Assembly: GCA_029202405.1 (NCBI GenBank)
Contig: CP119312.1
Span: forward strand, 2,981,001 to 3,045,000
DNA: 64,000 bases
Source: Candidatus Devosia phytovorans
GTDB lineage: Bacteria; Pseudomonadota; Alphaproteobacteria; Rhizobiales; Devosiaceae
Reading direction: 5' to 3'
A model generated the notes under the pieces. That model was given only the letters and a program-made list of their open reading frames with translations. It did not search any database and had not been told where the DNA came from. The position numbers and the translations under genes are program-made. Positions 55,923 through 64,000 of this stretch are shown here, piece after piece; position 1 is the first letter of the stretch, and every line of letters starts with the position of its first letter.

Positions 55923-56333
55923 ATGTCCTCCCTGCTCCGCCTCGCCCTCATTGCCCTGCTCGCTTTTTCGCCCGTCGCGCTCCAGGCGCAGGAGACGGCA
56001 CCGACGCAGGCAGCAGCCGGTGCGGTCGTGACGGATTTCAAGGACGAGGCAGCGCTCAACGCCCTCGCCGCCGAGGGCAAGACGGTCGTCTTTTTCTACG
56101 CCGCCTGGTGCCCCAATTGCCGCGCCACCATCACCGAGCTCAACGCCCGCTGGAGCGAGGTGAACCCCGACCTGACGCTGGTTATCGCCGATTACGACAA
56201 GGAAACCGCACTCAAGGGCAAGTATGGCGTGACCTATCAGGACACGTTCGTTTTGCTCGACGATGCGGGCGACGGCATCAAGACCTGGAACAGCGGCGGC
56301 GTCGACGGCCTGAACTCTAACACCGCCAGCTAA
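55923..56333 (+). CDS. Exported thioredoxin-like protein, CPNC active site
   Basis: The 136-aa protein has a Sec signal (about 1-23, ALQAQ) and a thioredoxin fold with AAWCPNC (C63, C66). The usual cis-Pro after the active site is replaced (TYQDTFVLL), as I recall in the CcdA-linked TYQHTFV subgroup. It ends 5 bp before the CcdA gene, which should supply it with electrons. It is divergent from the rhodanese operon and may reduce periplasmic disulfides or persulfides. Confidence 0.82.
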   Translation: MSSLLRLALIALLAFSPVALQAQETAPTQAAAGAVVTDFKDEAALNALAAEGKTVVFFYAAWCPNCRATITELNARWSEVNPDLTLVIADYDKETALKGKYGVTYQDTFVLLDDAGDGIKTWNSGGVDGLNSNTAS

Positions 56334-56338
56334 ACTCG

Positions 56339-57061
56339 ATGCTCGTCACCATCGGCTTTGCCTTCCTCGCCGGCGTTATCACGGTGCTGTCGCCCTGCGT
56401 GCTGCCGCTGCTGCCGGTCATCCTCGGCTCGGCCACACAGGAAGGCCGCGCCCGGCCAATCGGCCTCATCATCGGCTTCGTCGGTTCCTTCACCGCCGCC
56501 ACGCTGGCGCTGAGCTATCTGGTGCGTTCGCTCGGCGTCTCGCCCGACCTCAATCGCATTCTCGCCGGTTCGGTGCTGATCCTGCTCGGGCTGATCCTTG
56601 CCATTCCCTTCCTGCACCGCGGTTTTGAAAACCTCGCGGGCAATCTCGCTAACAAGCTCCCCGTGCCGCAGAACCAATCGGGCTTCGGTGGCGGGCTCGC
56701 CATCGGCGCCGGCCTCGGCCTCGCCTGGAGCCCCTGCGTCGGGCCGATCATGGCGTCGGTCATCACCCTGGCGCTCAACCAACAGGTCGATAGCGGCGCC
56801 ATTGCCGTCACCCTCGCCTTCTCGCTGGGCACGGCCCTGCCCATGGCAGCCATCATGCTCGGTGGCCGGCAGCTGGCGCGACGCCTCAGCTGGTTTCAGT
56901 CCAATGCCGGTCGCATCCAGCAGGTTTTGGGTGCCATTCTCGTGCTGACGGGCCTCGCCATTTTCCTCGGCTGGGATCGGCAAATCCAGATCCTGCTGTT
57001 GACCTGGTTCCCCGGCTGGGAGCAGGCGCTGATCGGTTGGGAGCCGAAACCAGCACTCTGA
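56339..57061 (+). CDS. ccdA: CcdA/DsbD-like transmembrane thiol-disulfide transporter
   Basis: The 240-aa inner-membrane protein has about six helices. The paired active Cys are in SPCVLPLLP (near 20) and SPCVGPI (near 137), each followed by Pro as in CcdA. The protein carries reducing power from cytoplasmic thioredoxin to the periplasm. The thioredoxin-like gene directly upstream is the probable acceptor. Symbol is by family. Confidence 0.87.
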   Translation: MLVTIGFAFLAGVITVLSPCVLPLLPVILGSATQEGRARPIGLIIGFVGSFTAATLALSYLVRSLGVSPDLNRILAGSVLILLGLILAIPFLHRGFENLAGNLANKLPVPQNQSGFGGGLAIGAGLGLAWSPCVGPIMASVITLALNQQVDSGAIAVTLAFSLGTALPMAAIMLGGRQLARRLSWFQSNAGRIQQVLGAILVLTGLAIFLGWDRQIQILLLTWFPGWEQALIGWEPKPAL

Positions 57062-57092
57062 AAGGGAGACGACAAGAAGTCGTCCAGCATGC

Positions 57093-57830
57093 TTACGGCT
57101 TGATGGCCAGCATGGTCGCCGCCTCGTCCAGATCGATGACCTGTTCGACTACGCTCCTTGCAGCCGAGGCATCCCGCTCGCCGACGGCGGCCACCAGAGT
57201 GGTCAATTTGCCAAGCGTGTCAGCCAGATAGTCCCCTGCCCCTGCGCTTTGGCGCAGCGCCAAAGCCAGCGTCAGTTCCACCACGCCGGTCACGCTGCGC
57301 ATCAGCACATTGCCCGAGGTTTCCGCCAGGGTTCGATGAATTTCGAGCGCCGCAATACCGTGGTTTTCGAGATCGCCACCGGCGCTATCCATCTGATGCA
57401 GCCAGTATTTCATGACGCGGATATTCTCTGCCGTGCGCCGCTGCGCCGCGAGGAACGCCGCCCTTGGCTCGAGCGCCCGGCGCATGTCGAACAGACTCTC
57501 GTAGAAATGCCGATCCGGCCTGGCATAGAAATGCCAGGACAGCACCTGCGGATCAAAGAAACTCCAGCGGCTCATCGGCGATACACGGGTCCCGACCTTG
57601 GGCCGCGCTTCCACCAAGCCCTTGGCCTCCAAAGTTTTCAAGGCCTCGCGTAGGACGGTCCGCGACACGCCATAGCTCTCCATCATCGCCGCATCGCTGG
57701 CCAGAATGGAACCGACCGGAAACTTGCCGGTGACAATGCCCAGCCCGATTTCATTGATGACGAAGTTATGGAAATTCCGTGCAGCCGGTCGCCCGGATAG
57801 CGAGCGAATAAGGCTGCCTGCTTCGATCAT
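57093..57830 (-). CDS. GntR family regulator, FCD domain (FadR/UxuR-type)
   Basis: The protein is 245 aa from the ATG at 57830, one base after the permease stop. The winged helix contains DAAMMESYGVSRTVLREALK, and the segment VGTRVSPMSRWSFFDPQVLSW is typical of sugar-acid GntR/FCD regulators. The C-terminal domain is FCD. It is the last gene of the ytf-type transporter cluster and likely regulates it; the FCD ligand would be a sugar acid or sugar. It is not a close paralogue of the regulators at 12027 and 39603. Confidence 0.88.
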   Translation of the reverse strand: MIEAGSLIRSLSGRPAARNFHNFVINEIGLGIVTGKFPVGSILASDAAMMESYGVSRTVLREALKTLEAKGLVEARPKVGTRVSPMSRWSFFDPQVLSWHFYARPDRHFYESLFDMRRALEPRAAFLAAQRRTAENIRVMKYWLHQMDSAGGDLENHGIAALEIHRTLAETSGNVLMRSVTGVVELTLALALRQSAGAGDYLADTLGKLTTLVAAVGERDASAARSVVEQVIDLDEAATMLAIKP

Positions 57831-57831
57831 T

Positions 57832-58809
57832 CTAGACTTTCTCGGGCTGGTCTTCCCGGGGTGCAGACGCCGCAAAAATGATGCGCTGCAACACGATAAA
57901 CAAAAACAGCAACACGCCGATCACGATCTTGGTCCACCAGCTCGACAGCGTGCCATCGAAGATGATGTAGGTCTGGACAAGGCCCAGCAGCATGACGCCG
58001 ACGAAAGTGCCGAGCACGAAGCCATAGCCGCCGGTGAGCAGCGTGCCGCCGATCACCACCGCGCTGATGGCGTCGAGCTCCACGCCCACCGCCGCCAGCG
58101 GATAGCCCGCTGATGTATATAGCGAAAAGACGATTCCCGACAGGGCCGCCAAGACGCTCGACAGCATATAGATCTGCACCGTCGTCCGCGCCACCGGCAC
58201 GCCCATCAGCGAGGCCGAGGTCGGATTGCCGCCCAGGGCATAGACATAGGAGCCGAACCGCGTCCGATGCGCCAAGAGCGCGCCGACGAGGAAGATAAAG
58301 ACCATCAACAGGCCGATGAAACTCAACCGGCCTCCGCCCGGCAGGCGGATGATCAGGTCGGAGATCAGCCCGTAGAACTCGTGGTTGATCGGCACGGAAT
58401 CCTGGGTGATGACCGAAGCGCCACCGCGGGCGAGGAACATGCCGGCCAACGTCACGATGAAGCTGGGCACCTGCAGATAGTGGATGGTCAGCCCCATGGC
58501 CGCGCCGAACAGGGCGGCGACCCCAAGCGCGATCACGAAGGCGATGAGGGGATGGATGCCGAGCCAGCTGATTAGCACCGCGACGAGCACGCCGGTGAAA
58601 CCGATCACGGCGCCCACCGACAAGTCGATGCCACCCGAGATGATGACGAAGGTCATGCCCACGGCGGCGATGCCGAGAAAAGCGTTGTCGGTCAGGAAGT
58701 TACCGAGCACGCGGGTCGACAGCATGCCGGGAAACTGGAAGACGCTGAGGCCATAGGCGATGATGAAAATGACGGCGGTCGCGGCCAGCGGGCGAAGGGA
58801 TCGTTTCAT
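57832..58809 (-). CDS. yjfF: Sugar ABC transporter permease (YjfF-like)
   Basis: The 325-aa permease has about nine hydrophobic segments, the block SGGIDLSVGAVIGFTGVLVA (shown in part), and GNPTSASLMGVPV, typical of RbsC/YjfF. The start overlaps the YtfT-like stop by 4 bp. The order ytfQ-ytfR-ytfT-yjfF matches the E. coli galactofuranose transporter. The actual sugar may differ. Confidence 0.87.
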   Translation of the reverse strand: MKRSLRPLAATAVIFIIAYGLSVFQFPGMLSTRVLGNFLTDNAFLGIAAVGMTFVIISGGIDLSVGAVIGFTGVLVAVLISWLGIHPLIAFVIALGVAALFGAAMGLTIHYLQVPSFIVTLAGMFLARGGASVITQDSVPINHEFYGLISDLIIRLPGGGRLSFIGLLMVFIFLVGALLAHRTRFGSYVYALGGNPTSASLMGVPVARTTVQIYMLSSVLAALSGIVFSLYTSAGYPLAAVGVELDAISAVVIGGTLLTGGYGFVLGTFVGVMLLGLVQTYIIFDGTLSSWWTKIVIGVLLFLFIVLQRIIFAASAPREDQPEKV

Positions 58810-59806
58810 TTGGGTTTCGCCTGACGGGGACTGCGCTTGAAAAAGTCGAAGGCGGTGCCGACCAGCGGCGATTGCAGCATGAGGATCAGGATGATCATGC
58901 CGGCCTTGACGATAAGGTTGAACTCGGGCCGGAAGCCGGAGACTAGGATGCCGGTGTTCATGGCCTGAATGATCAGCGCGCCAACCACCGCCAAGGGAAT
59001 CGAGAAGCGCCCGCCAAGCAAGGACGTGCCGCCAATGACGACCGCAAGAATGGCATCGAGCTCGAGCCAGAGCCCGGAATTGTTGGCGTCTGCACCCCGG
59101 ATGTCGGCAGCAACGACGATGCCGGCGATCGCAGCGCAGAAGCCCGACAGCGCATAGACCAGCATCAGCAGCATGCGGCTATGGATGCCGGCCAGTGAAG
59201 CCGCGGCGCGATTGACGCCGATGGCCTGGATGAAAAGTCCAATGGCCGTGCGCTTGACCACCAGCGTCACCAAAAGCATCAGCACCAGCGCGGTGACCGC
59301 CGCCATGGGGAAACCAAGGAAGGAGCCGGTGCCGATAAAGATCAGCGCCGGATCGTTGAAAGTGACGATATAACCCTCGGTGATGAGCTGGGCGATGCCG
59401 CGGCCGGCCACCATCAGCACCAGCGTGGCGATGATCGGCTGGATATCGAGCACGGCGACGAGAAAGCCATTCCACAAGCCGCAGACCAAGCCGACCGACA
59501 GCGCCGCGATGACGGCAATCGGGGTCGGATAGCCCGCAACGACCATGGTCGCGGCCACCGCGCCGCAGACCGCCATGATGGCGCCCACGGATAGATCCAC
59601 GCCCTTGGTGGCGATGACGCCGGTCATGCCGATTGCGAGGATCGCCACGGGTGCGCCGCGATTGAGCACGTCGATCATCGAGCCGAACAGGCGACCGTCC
59701 TGCCAGGTGATGCGGAAGAAATTGGGAAACAGTGCCCAGTTGATCAGCAGCACGGCGGCCAGCGCCAGCAATTGCGGATTGGCCAGGCGTTCGAGATGGA
59801 GCCGTT

Positions 59807-59810
<4 letters not shown>
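58806..59810 (-). CDS. ytfT: Sugar ABC transporter permease (YtfT-like)
   Basis: The 334-aa permease has GTKGVDLSVGAI-like sequence (ATKGVDLSVGAIMAVCGA), several hydrophobic helices and GVNRAAASLAGIHSR, matching YtfT/RbsC. The stop overlaps the next start by 4 bp. It forms the channel with the YjfF-like protein. Confidence 0.87.
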
Positions 59811-61324
<1,514 letters not shown>

Positions 61325-61362
61325 GCCGCCCCTCCCCCTTGTCACCGTAGCCGCACCAAATG

Positions 61363-61440
61363 CGGTGTCACCCCGAGCTCGACCCGGGGCCCATCTTGAG
61401 ATCTCAGGATGGGTCCCGGCTCAACGCCGGGATGACACCG
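61363..61440. repeat. Long palindromic intergenic repeat between ytfQ and ytfR
   Basis: CGGTGTCA at the left end mirrors TGACACCG at the right end. The centre CCCATC-TTGAGATCTCAG-GATGGG is itself near-palindromic, so a long imperfect hairpin can form. It resembles the dispersed Rhizobiales/Devosia-type repeats. It probably stabilises ytfQ mRNA and lowers ytfR expression. Confidence 0.75.
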
Positions 61441-61461
61441 TGGTTGTGGTTGGTTCGTCGA

Positions 61462-62436
61462 TCAGTAGCCAAGACCCTTGCGGGTGTCGTATTCGGCCTG
61501 CGGGTCGTCGGCGGGCGTATAGAGCTTGGACTCGGTGATGATGAACTTTTCCGGTTCCGTGCCATCGGCAAGATAGGCCGAGAGCGCGTCGAAGGCGGGG
61601 CCGGCCATGTTGGGTGTCAGTTCCACCGTAGCATTGGCTTCGCCGGCGACCATGGCCGAGAAGATGTCCGGCACGCCGTCGATCGAGACGACCTTGATGT
61701 CGGTGCCAGGCTTGAGGCCCGCATCCTTGATCGCCTGGATGGCGCCGACGGCCATGTCGTCATTGTGGGCATAGACCGCGCAGATGTCGGCGCCGCCGTT
61801 TTCGGCCTTGATAAAGCCTTCCATGACTTCCTTGCCCTTGGCACGGGTGAAGTCGCCGGTCTGGCTGCGGGCAATGGTCAGGTTGGCATGGCCGGCAATG
61901 GCCTCCTCGAAGCCCTGCTTGCGATTGATGGCCGGGGTCGAACCCACGGTGCCCTGCAGTTCGACGATCTTGCAGTCGGCATCGCCCACTTCGGCAACCA
62001 GCCATTCGCCGGCCGTACGGCCTTCGAGCACCTGATCGGAAGCCACCGAGGTCAGGTAGAGATCTTCTGGTGCGTCGACGCCGCGGTCGAGCAGCATCAC
62101 GGGGATTTCGGCTTCCTTGGCCTCGGTCAGCACGTCTTCCCAGCCGGTGGCGACGACGGGGGCCACCAGGATGGCGTCAACGCCCTGGGCGATGAAGCCA
62201 CGGATCGCCTTGATCTGGTTTTCCTGCTTCTGCTGGGCATCGGCAAATTTGAGGTCGATGCCGCGTTCCTCGGCCTGCTGCTTGGTCACCGAGGTTTCAG
62301 CAGCGCGCCAGCCGGACTCCGAGCCGATCTGGCTGAAGCCGACGGTGAGACCGCTCAGATTGTCCTGTGCAATGGCGACAGACGTCAAAGCGGTAGCGAG
62401 GCTTGCCGCGATGGCAAGCTTGGAAATGATGTTCAC
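61462..62436 (-). CDS. ytfQ: Sugar ABC substrate-binding protein (YtfQ-like)
   Basis: The 324-aa exported receptor has a Sec signal (about 1-23, SVAIAQ) and the family 1 periplasmic-binding fold: VGFSQIGSESGWRAAET, GRTAGEWLV, NDDMAVGAIQAIK. YtfQ binds galactofuranose and related sugars; FSQIGSESGWR is the characteristic YtfQ segment. It is transcribed first in its cluster. The 209-bp upstream region contains an AT-rich promoter/operator-like block. Confidence 0.88.
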   Translation of the reverse strand: MNIISKLAIAASLATALTSVAIAQDNLSGLTVGFSQIGSESGWRAAETSVTKQQAEERGIDLKFADAQQKQENQIKAIRGFIAQGVDAILVAPVVATGWEDVLTEAKEAEIPVMLLDRGVDAPEDLYLTSVASDQVLEGRTAGEWLVAEVGDADCKIVELQGTVGSTPAINRKQGFEEAIAGHANLTIARSQTGDFTRAKGKEVMEGFIKAENGGADICAVYAHNDDMAVGAIQAIKDAGLKPGTDIKVVSIDGVPDIFSAMVAGEANATVELTPNMAGPAFDALSAYLADGTEPEKFIITESKLYTPADDPQAEYDTRKGLGY

Positions 62437-62490
62437 GATGTCCTCCCATGTGGTCGCCGCGGCGTGTTCACCTGCAGCGATGGGAGGACG

Positions 62491-62517
62491 CTATTATAAA
62501 GTACTATTATATGTAAA
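62491..62517 (-). promoter_or_regulatory. AT-rich promoter/operator upstream of ytfQ
   Basis: A short AT-rich island (TATTATAAAGTACTATTATA) stands out against GC-rich surroundings, 55-80 bases before ytfQ. On the minus strand it contains two TATAAT hexamers, good -10 candidates, around a central AGTACT. No strong -35 is obvious. It is the likely promoter and possible target of the GntR at 57093. Confidence 0.45.
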
Positions 62518-62645
62518 TAGCGAAAACGCGCTGTGCATAGTCCGGGCTTGGAGCATAGCCGATGTGCCGGATCAGGCCTTGCACAGGCGGCTCATGGATG
62601 CTTTACGGGCGCCTCAATACGCTTTGCGTCCAAGGGTTTTACGGC

Positions 62646-64000
62646 ATGATACGTCTCGAGAGCATCGGTAAGCAGAACGGTAAGCAGATCGTCTTCATCG
62701 ACGCGTCGGCCGTGCTGCAGAAGGGCGAGAAGATCGGCCTCGTGGGTCCCAACGGCGCAGGCAAGACGACTCTCTTCCGCATGATCACCGGCCAGGAACA
62801 GCCCGACGAAGGCCAGGTCACCATGGAGCGCGGCGTGTCCATCGGCTATTTCAGCCAGGATGTCGGCGAGATGAGCGGCCGCTCTGTCGTGGCGGAAGTC
62901 ATGGATGGCGCCGGCCCCGTCTCGGCGCTGATCGCCGAAATGCGGGCGCTCGAAACCGACATGGGCGACCCCGACAAGGCCGATGACATGGACGCTATCA
63001 TCGAGCGCTATGGCGAGGTGCAGCATCAGTTCGAGGAGCTGGACGGCTATTCTCTCGATGGCCGCGCCCGCGAAGTGCTCGACGGCCTGGGCTTTTCGCA
63101 GGAGATGATGGACGGCGATGTCGGCAAGCTCTCCGGCGGCTGGAAGATGCGCGTGGCGCTGGCCCGCATCCTGCTGCTGCGTCCCGATGCCCTTCTGCTC
63201 GACGAACCGAGCAACCATCTCGACCTCGAAAGCCTGATCTGGCTGGAAGATTTCCTGCAGAATTATTCCGGCGCGCTCTTCATGACATCGCATGACCGCG
63301 AATTCATGAACCGCATCTGCAACAAGATCGTCGAGATCGATGCGGGCTCGCTCACCACCTATTCGGGCAATTACGAATTCTACCAGCAGCAGCGCGCCGT
63401 TGCCGAAAAGAACCAGCAGGCGCAGTTCGAGCGCCAGCAGGCCATGCTGGCCAAGGAGCTCGATTTCATCGCCCGCTTCAAGGCGCGTGCATCGCATGCC
63501 GCGCAGGTGCAGAGCCGGGTGAAAAAGCTCGACAAGATCGACCGCGTCGAGCCGCCCAAGCGTCGTCAGACCGTCGATTTCGAATTCCGCCCTGCCCCAC
63601 GTTCGGGCGAAGACGTCGCCCTGCTCAAGGGTGTCTCCAAGGCCTATGGCGCCAGGACCATCTATTCGGATCTGGACTTCCATGTCCGCCGCAAGGAGCG
63701 CTGGTGCATCATGGGCGTCAATGGCGCGGGCAAGTCGACCCTGCTGAAGCTCGTGACCGGCACGGCCGATCCTGACCAGGGCACGGTGTCGCGCGGCCCC
63801 TCGGTCAAGATGGCCTATTTCGCCCAGCATGCCATGGATGTGCTCGATGGCGACCTGACCGTGTTCCAGCAGCTCGAAAGCTCGTTCCCGCAGGCTGGCC
63901 AGGCGCCATTGCGCGCCCTCGCCGGGGCCTTCGGCTTTTCAGGCGACGAGATCGAGAAGAAGTGCCGCGTGCTGTCGGGCGGCGAAAAGGCGCGTCTTGT
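62646..64000 (+). CDS. ABC-F family ATPase (Uup/YheS-like), cut at the window edge
   Basis: The frame starts with ATG at 62646 (AAGG 12 bases upstream) and runs off the right edge, so at least 451 residues are visible. There is no membrane segment. Domain 1 has GPNGAGKTT, LSGGWKMRVALAR and LLLDEPSNHLD. A charged coiled-coil linker (about 235-300, rich in Gln, Lys and Arg) is followed by domain 2 with GVNGAGKST and LSGGEKARL near the edge. ABC-F proteins act on ribosomes in translation quality control or antibiotic protection. It is divergent from ytfQ and not functionally linked to it. Confidence 0.88.
   Translation, partial: MIRLESIGKQNGKQIVFIDASAVLQKGEKIGLVGPNGAGKTTLFRMITGQEQPDEGQVTMERGVSIGYFSQDVGEMSGRSVVAEVMDGAGPVSALIAEMRALETDMGDPDKADDMDAIIERYGEVQHQFEELDGYSLDGRAREVLDGLGFSQEMMDGDVGKLSGGWKMRVALARILLLRPDALLLDEPSNHLDLESLIWLEDFLQNYSGALFMTSHDREFMNRICNKIVEIDAGSLTTYSGNYEFYQQQRAVAEKNQQAQFERQQAMLAKELDFIARFKARASHAAQVQSRVKKLDKIDRVEPPKRRQTVDFEFRPAPRSGEDVALLKGVSKAYGARTIYSDLDFHVRRKERWCIMGVNGAGKSTLLKLVTGTADPDQGTVSRGPSVKMAYFAQHAMDVLDGDLTVFQQLESSFPQAGQAPLRALAGAFGFSGDEIEKKCRVLSGGEKARL

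Overview
The window reads as GC-rich chromosomal DNA of an alphaproteobacterium, most likely a Hyphomicrobiales/Devosia-type soil bacterium. This is an inference from codon usage, many periplasmic-binding-protein transporters, a pccB-pccA-mutase-epimerase cluster, and the style of the intergenic palindromes at 52341-52491 and 61363-61440. No marker gene fixes the species.

Layout. (1) 1-3193: right end of what looks like an integrated element. It holds a CoiA-like nuclease, a Lon-type AAA+ ATPase and a 43-codon ORF, then three tandem 12-bp repeats and a 23-nt copy of a tRNA-Gly 3' end (attR-like). (2) 3243-17079: a catabolic/transport region with two NMT1/SsuA-type ABC systems, SDRs, an M20 hydrolase, a DapA-family lyase, an MFS pump, a GntR/FCD regulator and a nitrilase-fold hydrolase. 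(3) 17728-25622: an amide operon (amiC, amiR, dipeptide-type ABC transporter, formamidase/acetamidase) behind a terminator-bearing leader. (4) 25992-31881: a BMP/Nup-type nucleoside transporter with a cytosine-deaminase-like enzyme. (5) 31971-35748: a miscellaneous stretch with a hypothetical, a truncated acetyltransferase, a LysR/tautomerase pair, a 61-aa membrane protein and a SnoaL-LuxR regulator. (6) 35879-43602: more of the region-2 theme, with a Rieske oxygenase and VanB-type reductase, a second nitrilase-fold paralogue, a second GntR/FCD paralogue, a cyclic amidohydrolase, NIPSNAP, RidA and an SDR. (7) 43767-45986: a CHASE4-GGDEF-EAL protein. (8) 46224-52301: propionyl-CoA carboxylase, methylmalonyl-CoA mutase and epimerase. 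(9) 52510-57061: a sulfur/thiol locus with an exported rhodanese, a YeeE-type transporter, an NPCAAG-repeat Cys protein, a thioredoxin-like protein and CcdA. (10) 57093-62436: a GntR regulator with a ytfQRT-yjfF-type sugar ABC transporter. (11) 62646-end: an ABC-F ATPase cut by the window edge.

The most striking whole-window pattern is a palindrome close to TGGTATACCA. It lies in six promoter regions of regions 2 and 6 (about 4649, 4757, 7790, 12050-12070, 12163, 13496, 39391 and 41694), and I saw none in the block between them. Both regions carry paralogous GntR/FCD regulators and paralogous nitrilase-fold enzymes. I read them as one split regulon for uptake and breakdown of a nitrogen-containing, probably heterocyclic, compound: import, oxygenation, ring opening, C-N hydrolysis, enamine clean-up, and lyase/SDR steps. 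The substrate is not known from sequence.
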